NCBI GenBank assembly: GCA_029747015.1
Contig: JAKOGI010000525.1
Span: 64,501-128,500, forward strand
Length of the DNA stretch: 64,000 nt
Reading direction: 5' to 3'
Source: Carnegiea gigantea
Taxonomy: Eukaryota; Streptophyta; Magnoliopsida; Caryophyllales; Cactaceae
In this document: positions 22,212 to 33,934 of the stretch, in pieces
Layout: each line of letters starts with the position of its first letter
Numbering within the stretch: position 1 is the stretch's first letter
The notes under the pieces: generated by a model
What the model saw: the letters and a program-made list of their open reading frames with translations, nothing else
Told to the model about the DNA's origin: nothing
The model's database searches: none
Made by a program: the position numbers and the translations under genes

Positions 22212-22414
22212 AATGCTATGAAAGTAGGGTCCTGTGACCATAGGTTGTGACCTTAGTCATACATTTTCATATAGTTGTCGAGGTATGTCCTAAGTGACAA
22301 TATGGTATATGGTGCATTTTTGGGTGTTAATGTGTTCTTAGAGTATTAGTTGTTGTGATTGATTGATTGTTATATGAGTAGAGTAAACCACGTGATTGTG
22401 AAATCAAGCTGTAT
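22212..22414 (+). other. outer Gypsy primer-binding site and leader
   Basis: TGCTATGAAAGT at 22214-22225 matches the initiator-tRNA primer-binding sequence TGGTATCAGAGC at 8 of 12 positions, directly after the LTR. The following GGGTCCTGTGACCATAGG... resembles the leader of Del/Tekay-type elements. No open frame. The leader is interrupted at 22423 by a hAT-type MITE. Confidence 0.6.
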
Positions 22415-22422
22415 GTTAGAAT
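22415..22422. repeat. left 8 bp target duplication of hAT MITE A
   Basis: GTTAGAAT, identical to 35042-35049, although 12.6 kb of later insertion now separates the copies. Confidence 0.85.
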
Positions 22423-22601
22423 TAGAGCTGGAAAAGTCTCATATGACACAATAACCTGACCCAAACCCAACCTGAAGTTACTGAGAGAAACCCGAACTCG
22501 ACACGAACCCAATCGATTTCGATTCGAAATCAACACGATTTGACCATTTAGCTTGAAAATATGTTATTTTTCGATTTTGAGTAGATCTAAACTATCTAAA
22601 A
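22423..22601. mobile_element. hAT-type MITE A, left part
   Basis: Starts TAGAGCTGGAAAA; the right part (34972-35041) ends so that its complement reads TAGAGTTGGGAAATG, giving terminal inverted repeats TAGAGYTGGRAAA. With the 8 bp duplication this fits the hAT superfamily. Total length without the Gypsy insertion is about 249 bp. The interior contains ACCCGAACTCGACACGAACC-type sequence common in plant MITEs. Confidence 0.8.
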
Positions 22602-23632
22602 TGATGGAGAATAATCAAGATAGAAGGAAACTAGAAGTAAGCAAGCAAACTGTCTGGACAAGTTTGCTTGAACTGGACTGAAATTGCTCAACATACACAA
22701 GAGCCAGGATAGTCTCAACTTGGTTTAGATGCAGCCACACCACCAAACTAAGTTCAATGCCCTTGGAGTCATTCTAGATATAGACGTAGCACCAGAATAG
22801 CCACCAAGAATCCTAGAACACCACCTGCAATGGCCAAGTTATAGGATAGCTAGAGAGATTTGAGAGGTTAGGAGCAATGCTCGACTTTAATCATTCTACA
22901 ACTGAGTATTACAACTGAAAAGGAGGCCTTTATACTTAGCCTCACACTCCTTCTTAACAACTAAACTAGAAAACAGAAACAAACTAAAAACAAAAAACAA
23001 GTATAAACTAAAACAGCCTATAAATTGCATCTCTAATATGATCTTTGGCACCTAATTCCATTGCTAATCTCTATTATTGAGGTGTCAGACCCTTGGAGCA
23101 TCTAAGTAGTATTAATGATGGCCTTGGGGAGCAAAAACTAGCTACTGATGGGGTGATCAGCTCGGCTGATCAGCAAGTACAAAAGCTAGTTACCCCTTAG
23201 ATCAAAGGGTATTTTATGGCTGTTTATGCTGGATAATAACAGATGCTAACTGATTTGAATGAGCTGCTTTTGGGCATTACTTGATAATATTTTTGGTGCC
23301 TTTTCAAGCCTTTATATGTCTCATCCCCTTGATGCAAATGACAGTCAGATTTAACTCTCTCAAAACTAGGTTGCTGTTGCTGCTGTTCAAATTTAATGGA
23401 GTAACTTGATTCATTTGTTAGCCATTGTGTGACTGTGCAAATGAGCTAAGTTACCCCCGAAAGGTTGGACCTGATCTTTACTAAATTAAATAGCAAAACC
23501 AAGACTGAGCTGGTTTGCTGGACAGATCACAGTAACTGAAACCTTGGCTCAAAACTTTCTAGACCAGTGCTTGAAACATTTGGATTGAGGTTGGTTAGTT
23601 GAATCCGATTATTTGAGAGATGGTCTCGCTCA
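22602..23632 (-). repeat. Gypsy-M 3' LTR
   Basis: Minus strand starts TGAGCGAGACC and ends TTCTCCATCA. It matches the other LTR (33951-34971) over its whole length. A likely promoter TATAAAG is on the minus strand at about 22928-22934, in the same position in both LTRs (CTTTTATA at 34272-34279). Confidence 0.9.
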
Positions 23633-23643
23633 TTCTTCCCTTG
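23633..23643 (-). promoter_or_regulatory. Gypsy-M polypurine tract
   Basis: Minus-strand CAAGGGAAGAA directly before the 3' LTR, preceded by GAATTTGAGGTCAAATTCTT, the standard end of Gypsy internal regions. It would prime plus-strand DNA synthesis. Confidence 0.8.
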
Positions 23644-23644
23644 T

Positions 23645-23919
23645 TAAGAAGAATTTGACCTCAAATTCTCAAGCGGTACATCTTTAAGAGAGGGACTCAA
23701 GTTTGCTCCATTGAAAGTAGTAGAAACTTCATATTCTCCTCGAAGCTCAACCTTACAGGTGTTGTCATTGATCCTCTCCAAAACTTCAAATGGGCCATCT
23801 ACTCTTGGACTCAACTTGGATTTCCTTATTTGAGGGAACTTTCCTTTCTCAAATGAACCCATAAAAGATCCCTAGGCTGAAAAACAATCTTCTTTCTATG
23901 TCTGTCAGCTTGAACCTGA
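23645..23919 (-). pseudogene. Gypsy-M integrase C-terminal tail
   Basis: Minus-strand frames, joined across one frameshift near 23860, read QADRHRKKIVFQPRDLLWVH, LRKE, then FPQIRKSKLSPRVDGPFEVL and ERINDNTCKVELRGEYEVST. This is the DNA-binding tail of plant Gypsy integrases (family: QPGDLVWVHLRKERFP...SKLSPRGDGPF). The catalytic core is absent; upstream of about 23920 the sequence is CACTA-derived. Confidence 0.9.
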
Positions 23920-24260
23920 TAATTTACGTTGATAAAATCAAATTTATCTAGTTTCACTCCTTTTTTGGGGTCTATGTCCCACCACTTACATCGGAAGAAT
24001 ACTACCTCATTATCTCCAATGTATTCCAAACTAAAGACCTGTGTTAAAACCTCATAATAGTTTGTATCAGCTTCTCCATCTCTACTATTACCCACCACAA
24101 GAACTCCACTGTTTTGGGTCTTTGCGCCATTCTCTCTATCTAATGTATGAAATTTAAATCCATTAGTGATGTAACCACTATAGCACTTTACATAAGGTGT
24201 AGGCCCTTGAGCTAATGATAAAAGCTCTTCTCTAAATGGACAACTCCCTTCTTGATACAT
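23826..24260 (-). pseudogene. chimeric ORF: CACTA DUF4216 fused to Gypsy integrase tail
   Basis: One uninterrupted frame of 144 codons crosses the junction between two unrelated elements. Residues 1 to about 113 are CACTA DUF4216 (ending DKFDFINVN). Residues about 114-144 are Gypsy-M integrase (QVQADRHRKKIVFQPRDLLW...). The breakpoint lies near 23918-23921. It is the scar of a deletion that removed the CACTA 3' end and the Gypsy pol genes. There is no reason to think it is expressed. Confidence 0.8.
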
Positions 24261-27113
24261 GTCTTCTGCCCGTCAAACCCAAAAACAAGTAATAAGATTG
24301 ACATAAATTTCGGAAACTCATAGAAGAGAATTTAGAAAATATAACTTACTTTGGTCTTAAACCATCTGAGGAAATGATTATTCTTTTCATCATCAGTCAT
24401 TTCCTTCAAAGGCCCAAGCATTTGAGAATGCTCTCTACAGCATACAAGTAATAAGTTTTTATTTTTAATAACCAATAGAGAATAACTAAAATTATTGGAA
24501 ATACATGACTCACTGTTGAAAAGGTGAAACTTCAGGGCACTTCATCAGGGCATACAAATGGGCTTGGTCTTTTTCGCGCACATCTAAATCACATAATTTG
24601 GTTGCTCCTAATGGGCGACTGGGGTGTGCAAAGATACTGAGAATTTTGTTATGTTTCACCCCACCATCATAATTGCATCGAGGACGATTAAATCTTGTTT
24701 GAATCCCATGTAAATATCTTGAACAAAGTGTCATACACTCATCTACAATATAGCCTTTAGCCATTGAACCTACAGGACAAGCCTTGTTACGAACATGACT
24801 CTTGTGCATATAAAGACTTTGTTCCCTAGAATACATCTAACGAAATTGCACTGGCCCACCTATTATAGCCTCTTCTGCTAAGTGGATGGGCAAATGTAAC
24901 ATGATATCAAAGCATGAAAGAGGGAACCACCTTTCAAACTTAGATGAAGTTAAAGGCATTTAAGCCCTGATGGCTTCCAAATCTTCTATTTTTAATTCTT
25001 TGGCACATAAAACATTAAAAAACATAGACGTCTCCATAATAACCTCGCTTACTTTCTTGATAGGCATGCCTACCCGTATAACAAGAGGAAGCAATCTTTG
25101 GAAAAGCGTGTGGTGATCATGGCTCTTCAAGCCAAAGATCTTGCACTCTTTCACACTTACACACCTAGAGATATTTGAGAATAAGCCATCAAGCACCTTA
25201 ACATCCTTAAGAAATTTACAAAGCACCTATTTTTGCTTTTGAGATAATGCATAAGGAGCTGGAGGCAACTTAAGCTTGCTGCCTTTTTCATGAGGATGTA
25301 AATCTAGCCTAATATTAAAGGCATGTAAATCTAAACGAGCCATGATAGTGTCTTTATGTTCATAATAGTTTCAAGAATGATGTCAGACACATTCCTTTCA
25401 ATGCGCATAACATCCAAATTATGCCGTAATAAATTGGCGCTTCAATATGGTAGCCCAAAAAAAATGCTTTTCTTATTCCAATTATCCCCCCTTTTTTCGT
25501 GGTCAATTTTCACCTTCATGTTGGGAGCTTTACTAAAAGGAATTCCCTCTAGATCTTGCACTTGATCTAGAATTTCACTTTTGGATAATGGGATAGGAGG
25601 GTCATCCATCTTAACATTGGCAAACCAATATGCCTTTTTATGGCAACTGCGGTTCTTAGGTAAGAAGCGTCTATGGCACATGTAAACTTGCTTTGCACAA
25701 TGATGTAATCTAAGGGAGTGGGTGTGCTTATGACAAACAGGATACATAAGTTTTCCTTTTGCATAGAATCTAAATAAGATTCCATGCGCCAGAAAATCAT
25801 TTATAATCCACAATAAGGCTGCATGCAACATGAAGTTTTGTCTTTATAAAGCATCATATGCCTTTACCCTTGTGAACCACAACTCTTCAATTCCTCTGAT
25901 AGAGGTTCCAGATACACATCTATTGCATCACCAAGACCATCAGGGCCTGGAATGATTAGGGACAAGATGAAATTGGATTGTTTCATACAATTCCAAGGAG
26001 CCATATTATATGGAATAAGTATAACAGGCTAAATACTGTAACGAGTTGATGCATTAAAAAATGGTTGAAATGCATCACTCATCCATCCAAGTCTAACATT
26101 ACGTAGCTCACGGGCAAAATGTGTATGAAGCTCATCAAAATGTTTCTAGGCTTTGGAATCAGCGGGGTATCCCATGATTCCATCTTTAATGCGCTCTTTA
26201 TGATGCCACACCATCTCAAATGCGGTCTTAGAGGACATAAAGAGGCATTGGACTCTCGACTTTAATAGGAAGTGCTGTAATATTTTTACTGGTGTTTTCT
26301 TCCCATTTGCTCTCCTTTTCTCTTCCCTACTATGTTTATCATCCCTCCACCTCAATGCATGACATAACTTACAAGCATCAAGATTTGCATCTTCTTTCCA
26401 AAATAGCATGCAATCATTTCTACATGCATTGGTCTTATTATAAGAAAGTCCAAGATCTTTAGTAGTCTTCTTAGCGTCATAGTACGACTTAGCAAGTGCA
26501 GACCCCGATGGTAACAAATTATTTTTTAAAAACTCCAACAACATAGTGAAAGATTCATTACTCCACCGACCAAGAGACTTTATATAAAGTAATTTCACCA
26601 TTGCAGATAACTTAGAAGAGCTACAACGAGGGTATGCAGGTTGCTCAAAGTCTTTCAATAGCCTATAAAACCTCTTTGCATCTTCATTTGGTTTGTCTAT
26701 AAATCTGCATTGCTTGAGGAACCTTGTTCACTTATACCATGGTAAATAGGAAATAAGTCTCATATCACCTCATCTATCTCATCATCACTTTGATTCCCAC
26801 TTGCTGATCCCTCCTCACTAACAAACTCACCCTCCACCTCATCATTTTTAGATTGAGGTTCATTGGCCCTTTCAGCATGCTGGTGCCAAAAAGTATATCC
26901 CTTAAGTATACCATATACAGTAAGATGCATTTCAACTCTGTGTCTAGCATGTTCACTTAAGTTACAACACTTCATACAAGGACATTTTATAACCGTTGTC
27001 CCCTCTCCTAACTGGCTAAATGCAAATGAAAGAAATCTTTTAACCCCTTCGCTATATTCATTACTAAGACGATCATGGACAAAGAGAGTCGTGCATCTTT
27101 TACTAGGAGCCAT
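23921..27113 (-). pseudogene. CACTA transposase (TNP2/TPD type) remnant
   Basis: Domains in order on the minus strand: transposase-associated domain at 27113-26760 (VHDRLSNEYSEGVKRFLSFA, then IKCPCMKCCNLSEH, and YGILKGYTFW); TNP2 catalytic region at 26658-26146 (KSLGRWSNESFTMLLEFLKN, YYDAKKTTKDLGLSYNK, ACRNDCMLFWKE) and 25831-25442 (INDFLAHGILFRFYAKGKL, CHRRFLP); DUF4218 at 25226-24510 (SNISRCVSVKECKIFGLKSH, QRLLPLVIR; SLYMHKSHVRNKACPVGSMA, ECMTLCSRYL); and DUF4216 at 24260-23921 (KTQNSGV, EVVFFRCKWWDIDPKKGVKL). The protein cuts and joins transposon ends. Frames are broken between the pieces, so it is not functional. The last domain is cut short by fusion to Gypsy sequence. Confidence 0.9.
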
Positions 27114-27338
27114 TTCCTAAAAATGAAATGATCAACGGAACCCTCGCAAGTTCGAATAGAAAATATAATAAACATGAAGATTAAGGAAGAAAAGCATAAA
27201 TTCCACCATATAGCCTTTATGTATGACACAGTAAAATAACATGGTCCTAAGCATATAAGTTGGAAAAAAATTGAAAAATTCAACCCAAATAATTATAAGC
27301 AAAATACAAAAAATCAAAGTGTCCACACATAAAAAATC

Positions 27339-27775
27339 TTACAAAAGTAAAGATCTAATTTTTGCATTTAATTTCATCTTACCATTTCCACCATTAATAG
27401 TTGATAATTGTGCCTTCTCTCTATGATTTTGAGCTTGAGATGTATCAACAAATCTATGGGTAACATGAGGTAAGGTAAGACTTTTCACATGTTCATCAAT
27501 TGCATACACATGAACACTTTTACACTTTCCCAGTTTGACTACCATATCTATCACCTCTTTGTCACTAATAATCCTTCTCAACTCTCCACTCCTTTTAGAG
27601 TTATTCCACAATAGTTAGATCACATTACTCTTATCATCGCAATCATCCTTCAATATAGCAGACAACTTAGGCAAGGACAATCTATCACATTCACATTCAA
27701 CCGAGGTACAACCAATCTCCCTTATATAATAAATTTTGTTCTCTTTTTTCAAATTTACCCCCATAGTGGAAGTGA
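27339..27775 (-). pseudogene. PB1-like domain segment of a transposon protein
   Basis: On the minus strand, across frame breaks: MIHFHYGGKFEKREQN, then SVECECDRLSLPKLSAILKD, then NNSKRSGELRRIISDKEVID and KCKSVHVYAIDEHVK. This is the layout of the plant PB1-like domain found at the N-terminus of many MULE-type and other transposon proteins. It lies upstream of the CACTA transposase in the same orientation. It may be a second CACTA gene or an older insertion. Confidence 0.55.
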
Positions 27776-30700
27776 ATCATAATTTCTAAATCTAAAGGCA
27801 TTTGCATTTAGAAACAAAAATATACGTGATTAGTTTGATATTACATCCTGCCCTAATGTAATCATTAACAACTGATGAACTATTATATATGTTGGTTAGT
27901 GTGACATTGCATTCTTTGCCAGTGCAATCAATATGAACTGAATTATATATTTTCAAACATTTTTAGAGTCAAATACACATTAGTCAAAGTATAAGATATA
28001 AAAAAGAAATAAATACAAACATATGGATCAATCTATCACATGAAGTATAAATATAAAACCTATTGCCACGCCAAAAAAGGATAGAAAATATAGAGATGGA
28101 ATGAACCCATCAGGACAAGAAGATTAATGTTCACCATAGTAATCATCCAATCTATTTCATTACCCCTCCCCCAGATATATGCTAAGTTTAAATGGCAAAA
28201 GATAAAAGAAAAAAAATGATCTCATGGACAAAAAAAAGACACAAATGGTGTCTCCTAGTAAAGTGGTACATTTAATTGTCAACATATAATTGTTACAAAT
28301 AATGATGCCCCTAACTTGCTATTATCATTAGGAGAAAATACTCAAGTCTACTAATTTAATTGCATATAGAATGATATGATCCAAAATAAACTAGCTAGAT
28401 TTTCCAAACTATCCTCACAACAAGATAATGAAGAGCTATGATTTTAAATAAAGCATGTCAAGTAAGCATTAACATAGCATTTTTTCCCCTAAAATCATAC
28501 CACATTCATAGGGCAATGGTCAGATAATTATGTTATCAAAACATGATATTTGATACCTTATGAGGAATGTGATATCTGTGCCTAAATGGGAAAAAAATCT
28601 ACTAGGCCTACAAATATAGATCATTATATATCAATAACTCGACAAACTTAAGCAATTTACTCCTCTTCTATGATTCTAAGAAAACAATGTTAATATATTA
28701 CCTTGATGCAAACAAGTTAGGCTTATGATGATGTTTTAAACCCTTATAGCTCACTTCAATAGCAAGCTGCACATTCATGTTAAGAACATCAAACTTAGTT
28801 GAATAGAATATAACCAAAGTAAATGATGCCCAAATAAACGATTTGTGTGTATTTTTGCATGATTTGTTTATATTGACTGAAACTTGTTTCTGGGTTGTTG
28901 AATTCAATAAAAAAGTAAGTGCTTTTTTTCATTTTATAAATTGGGTAATTGGAGCTGGAGATCAGAAGAGGGAAGTTGAGCCCATTTGTTGGAAGTTTGA
29001 GGGTGAGGTTGAAGCCAAAGGCAACTATGCCAGTTAATATGATTCATGATGCTGATGGCCTTCCCAGAATTGTGTTGACTTAGCCTATAAGATCATCAAC
29101 TGAGGTCTGCTTCCTTAATCTATGATCTCTCTCCCATTTTTGTAGACCTATATTCCTTCAATCATGGGTAAGACTGTGAGGGGTTTCATGATTTGAGGCA
29201 CAAATGTGTGGAACACTGTAAAATTAGATGAAAAGATTAAGAAAAGAACTAAGTCACTGGGACATTCCATTGGACTTTTCTATAGTGTTGAATCAAATTG
29301 ACAAGGTAAAGATTAAGTCAATGAGGTGGTATAAATTTTTATTTTATTTATTTCTTTAGGTGGTCAAGTTGAGAAAATTCATCTCTTTTTATTTTAGGAC
29401 AAAATTCATATTGGTTGTATGATAAAATTCTCAGAACTCGTACCTTCTGGCATGGTGGACTCTTGAGTTTTTTTATGAAGTGCGAAATGCCAAATTCTTG
29501 ATCACTAGGCATTCAAAATCATGTTTCCTAGTTCTTTTGTGCAAGTGTATTGACTTGCTTGGTTTTTTACCTGTAGAAGACAATATTTCATTTGCAAAAG
29601 GTTTTAATATCAGCCATTGACAATATGGAGAACTACTGATCAAAATAGGAAGGTTTGTTCGTTCAACTATGGATAGGCTCAATAGTACATCGGAATCAAC
29701 TTTATTATTTCAATTATTTCACAATATAGCAATTTGATTTAACATGTGTACTTTATTTTATATGCAACGACTCATAATAAGCAAAGAGATTCAGTGGCTA
29801 ATAATATGAAGGAAGATATTCAAGCAGGGAAATTCAAAGTCGTTTTATGGAAACATAAACTTGCACTAACACTAGTAGGAACATCTAAAGCTCTTTGCGG
29901 AAGTTGTGATAAAATTCAAAGTAAATAGCCCATCGAATCCCTAAGTAAAGCTTTGGAGCCTAGTGATTATACTTGCACTCTCACATCATTCTATATAGCA
30001 ATGAAGAAGTCTATTTCCTCGCCCCAGTGGACTCCACACTGCATATGGCACCATTTTTGCTACGAATGAGTAAATTCCGAGTGGGATATTAGGAAATCCA
30101 AATGTAGGTTGCCATACACCAAACAAGCAACAAAACTTGTATCCAAGAAGCACACCATAGTAATCAAACTTGATTCTATAGCAGTATGCTGCAAAATAGT
30201 GCTAAAAGTTCAATTAGTACGGTGCTGAATTGTTGTAATCAACTATTTTGCTCTCATTCACCACCCATAGCCATCTAGGATTCTGGACTTTATGTAGCAG
30301 TATGCAAAATACAGCAAATAAAGAATAATTTACCTGGGATATAGGCATATAGCAAGAAGACAGTACATAGTAGTAGTTGACTACTAAGTTCAACTCCCAA
30401 AATCAGAAATCACCAGCACTAGATGGGAGAAAGTCATTATCCAACAACTGAAGAGGACAACTATATAGATACACATTATGGCCTAAAGTTTAATAGATCA
30501 CAAGATGCCTGGCCTTCTGAAACCTAAAAGCTAGCTTAACCACTAATGTCTATATCCCTGTTCCTAATAGCTCATGAATAACCTATGTCCTTGGCTTTAG
30601 TTATGCATCATTAATAAAACTACAGTACCCTTAGTACCTAGCCCTCAACTAAAAAAAAAGGGACCAACACAACAAGAATTCTAACCAAACATGAAGATCT

Positions 30701-30900
30701 ATGCACACACTGTAAAATGTACTGATGCAAATAATAGGCAACTTACTCGTTCAACAATGGACTTAAATTGCATACACAATTTATCCCACCCCACCCGGAA
30801 GAATAGAAATGAGGGCTGAAATTAATTATTATACAGGAATCTGATACAACATCAGCATCAGATGAAGGGCAATTTCTGAACATGCTACTTAAACGGACTA
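27776..30900. other. unassigned interior of the CACTA element
   Basis: AT-rich, open frames of at most 69 codons. Plus-strand 28843-29037 and 29746-29928 and minus-strand 29473-29682 and 28698-28907 give peptides I do not recognise. Large CACTA elements often contain long non-coding or captured sequence between the terminus and the transposase gene. Nothing here proves capture. Confidence 0.4.
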
Positions 30901-30923
30901 ATGCCAAATGCAAATAGTAGCTC

Positions 30924-30931
30924 AGTAACAC
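30924..30931. repeat. left 8 bp target duplication of hAT MITE B
   Basis: AGTAACAC, identical to 31425-31432. Confidence 0.93.
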
Positions 30932-31424
30932 TAGGGGTGCTCAAAGTCGGTTAACTGAATTTTCGGTTAACCGAAAACTGATTAACCATTTTTTCGGTTC
31001 GGGAAAAATGTGAACCGTGAATCGAACCGAAACTATCGGTTAACCGAAAAAACTGGTTTAGCAAAAAGCCAAACTGTAAACCAATCTGAAATATCTGGTT
31101 AACTGGAATCGAAATTTTGGCGGTTTACGGTTAACCGAACCCTATACACCTAAATTTGCATTTTTTTTGATGGTTTATAAATTTAATTACAATTTAGTAT
31201 TTAGTATTTATTTGCTGTCATTAAAAAAATTTTTGGTTTGGATCGATTAACCGAAAAATCTTCCCCCCCTGAACCAAAACCGAACCGTGAACCGGGGAAC
31301 AAAATCGCTTCTTTTAACCGAACCGAAAATTTCATAAAATTCAATCCGGTTAACTGGTTTTTCAGTTTGATTTTTTCGGTTTTTCGGTTTGATTTTCAGT
31401 TTCGGTTTTTTTTGCTCATCCCTA
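30932..31424. mobile_element. hAT-type MITE B
   Basis: 493 bp, ends TAGGGGTGCTCAAA and, from the other side, TAGGGATGAGCAAAA, with a perfect 8 bp duplication AGTAACAC. The interior is rich in CGGTTAACCGAA and related palindromic motifs (CGGTTCGG, AACCGAACCG), so both strands can fold back. It belongs to a type of CGGTTAACCG-rich foldback repeat seen in many plants. No transposase. It is the innermost insertion of the nest and splits one of the CACTA dispersed repeats. Confidence 0.9.
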
Positions 31425-31447
31425 AGTAACACCATGGATGAACAACC

Positions 31448-32050
31448 AACTATTAATCACAACAGAAAAATGCAAATAAATAAAATTCACAGCCAACTGT
31501 TACTTAAACTGAGCATGCTACTTATGTAAGATTTCCGTTGCAAAACAAAAATTGTAGCTTAGTAACGGCACAAAAATCACACCAGAAAAATGCAAATAAA
31601 TAAAAATTAGAATCATCAACCTCACTTGATTGCAATCGACAAGGTGAAAGACTACACGACCCACAGTTACTATTATAATTTGCCTTATAAATGACTTATT
31701 GAGATGCTCGTAGTAGTTCAAGATGAACAACACCCAACTGTTAATCCATCATAATCAATCCCAACCCCCCAAAAAGACACCAAAAATAAAATACCCATTC
31801 TTTAGCAGTCAACTGTAAGAAAGTTTTAAAAATTCCACCAATTACTAATTCAATTAGAGCCAATAATATCCTACTAAAATGCAAGGCAACATAGATACTA
31901 AGGAAACATAACTTGGGGTTCCAGGTATTATCTTCCATTTCCATTGCAAAACCCAAATAGTAGCTTAGTACCACCAAAATCACACCAAAAAAATGCAAAT
32001 ACATAAAAAATCAGAATCATCAACTTTACTTGATTGCAATCAACAATGTA
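31448..32050. repeat. dispersed direct repeats inside the CACTA 5' region
   Basis: A segment of about 110 bp (GTAGCTTAGTA...CAAAAATCACACC...ATGCAAATAAATAAAA...GAATCATCAACCTCACTTG-like) occurs at about 31533-31645 and 31939-32047. A third, partial copy lies at 30905-30931 plus 31433-31490, split by hAT MITE B. These may be old tandem units of the CACTA subterminal region. Confidence 0.7.
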
Positions 32051-32679
32051 AGAGCAAATAGATTCCATCTATCGTCGAGGTGCTTGAGAAACATAAGAAG
32101 ATGAAGGATCGCAGACCATAAAATTGAACAAATTTCACAACAAATTCACTCAACAAAGAAGAAAAATAGAATCAAACAGATATGTGACGCAATCCAATGT
32201 AAGAGATAGGAGAGGGGAGTGAGAAAGAAAGCAAATTACTTGAGAAAGACAAGATAGACGCCTTAAACCCTAAACCAATCGTTGCCTGAAATCGCCAACG
32301 ACACTGAAAGCGTCAGTCCTTGTCCATAATCGTGGCTTCTTCTAATTGAACCCTAATATGAGGCTTTCAATTTCAGGGGATAGTTTATGAAAGAAAGACA
32401 CAGACAATGACTAAGGGTCGCATTTCTGGGGCAGAGAATGGAAGAGCAGATCGAGTAAGACAGAGAGGAAGGAGCATATCATGATTGTGAGATGAGTGAC
32501 CGAGAATTGAAGGAGCAGATCGAGTAGAGAAAGAGAAAGAGACCACTCAAGCCAGGTCGCGATTGTGAGATCGAATAGAAAGAGAGAGAAAGAGGCCAGG
32601 TCGAGTAGAGAGATGAGTGACCATCAAAAGCATTAATTTTTTAGGGGGCTTTTTCAATTTTTGGGGGAAATTTTCCTAT

Positions 32680-32891
32680 GAAAAGGTGCCCAGTATTCCT
32701 ACTCAGGCCAACCCAAACCATTAAATTATTTACAACGGATGTTTCCAATCATCTACAATGGTATTTTACATCCATCAGCGCTAAATAAATTTTAACAACG
32801 GGAAAAATTTCTATTGTAGAAGATAAACTAATTGCAACCGTATTTTTGTACCATCACAAGTTACTGGTCGTAAATAAATAAATTTCTAGTG
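32680..32891 (-). promoter_or_regulatory. CACTA 5' terminus with subterminal repeats
   Basis: Terminal CACTAGAAATT at 32891-32881 (minus). Repeated motifs ACAACGG (plus strand near 32733), ACAATGG (32754), ACAACGG (32795) and GCAACCG (32834) lie close to the end, the layout of transposase-binding subterminal sites in En/Spm-type elements. Confidence 0.65.
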
Positions 32892-32894
32892 GTG

Positions 32895-33839
32895 TCTTCT
32901 GGGGGTGGCTGTGTTTGGTGGAGGTTTGTTTTGTGGAGTAGGGGTTTTGGGAGCAATATGAGATGAAGCTCTAGTGGGTTTAGGGCTTATTGTGGGCTCC
33001 CCTTGTTAAAAGTTTGGTTTCTCGGAAAGGGCTTAGGGGTTCCGTCTTGACAGCCTTAGACTTCTTCTGCTACTCAACTCTATGAGCCAACACACATACA
33101 TCCTCAAATGTGGTATACTGTTATAGTTCAACCACATGAGAGTACCTAGGGTGAAGGCCACTAAGATATCTCACTATGGTTTGATCTTCTGGTTCTTGCA
33201 AGCCACACTTAATTAGGAGTTTTTCAAACTCTCGAGTATGCTCCTCAACAGACATGTTTTCTTGGGTCAAGCTATGTAACTGAGAATAGTTATCTTGCAG
33301 GTAAGAATGAGGTAAGAACTTGTTCTTGAGCTTGGACTTCATTTTGGCACAGGTTCTAATCTTACTCTTCTCCTTCTTAGCTCTCTTGGCACAGAGGTTG
33401 GTCCACCAAAGGGATGCATACTTCCTCAGCCTCAATACCACAAGCTTGGCCTTTTTATCTTCAGGGATGTCTTCGTAATCAAAGACCCTCTCAACTGTGT
33501 GTAGCTAGTCAAGAAATTCATCTGGATCTAACCTTTCTTCAAATTCTAGAATCTCAATCTTGATGTCAAAGCCAGATGGCTTATGATGGCGCCTTCTGCC
33601 TCTCCTTTGCCTTGGTTCAGAATTACTGTCACTAGAGGAAGCAAAGGGATTGCCTTGACTGTCAACCTCTTCTTTATGTGACTGCTCAAAGAGCTATGAG
33701 TCTCTAAATGTAAGGCTCTCCTTTTGTTCTTAAGATATTCCTCATGTTATTTCCTGAGGTACTCATTTTGCTTCTCAAGATAGTCATAGTTCTTTATTAA
33801 GGTCTCAGACTTCTCCTCAAGAGACATATTGCCACTCAT
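32895..33839 (-). pseudogene. Gypsy-M gag remnant
   Basis: ATG at 33839 (minus) opens MSGNMSLEEKSETLIKNYDY, followed by a stop and a frame change. At 33441-33121 the core retrotransposon gag domain is open: VLRLRKYASLWWTNLCAKRA, KFLPHSYLQDNYSQLHSLTQ, VEEHTREFEKLLIKCGLQEP, YLSGLHPRYSHVVEL. The frame then continues as TFEDVCVLAHRVE until CACTA cuts it at 32891, before the zinc knuckle. Gag forms the virus-like particle of the element. The conserved region resembles chromovirus-type plant Gypsy gag, an inference from memory. Confidence 0.9.
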
Positions 33840-33934
33840 CTTGCCCGTTTAAGGAAAGGGTTCTTTGTGGACTGTGTGTTTGAGCTTTAGGGTTTTGTTT
33901 TGACTGCTGGTTCAGGCCTAGAAGGGTAGCCTAA

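Larger units (their letters stand above)
23920..32891 (-). mobile_element. CACTA (En/Spm) transposon, 3' end deleted
   Basis: Minus orientation. The 5' terminus is at 32891: on the minus strand it reads CACTAGAAATTTATTTA, the superfamily signature. Within 210 bp of it there are repeated ACAACGG/ACAATGG/GCAACCG motifs, as expected of subterminal transposase-binding repeats. The transposase gene follows (27113 down to 23921) with domains in the usual order. No CACTA terminus exists on the left: the last transposase domain is joined directly to Gypsy integrase. The element also holds a PB1-like coding segment, dispersed 110 bp repeats, a hAT MITE (30932-31424) and about 3 kb that I cannot assign. 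Confidence 0.87.

Noticed and set aside
33121..33441. Possible host gene on the minus strand with a 106-codon ORF
   Set aside because: It is the retrotransposon gag core (YASLWW...REFEKLL...YLSGL) and lies between the Gypsy-M LTR and the CACTA.
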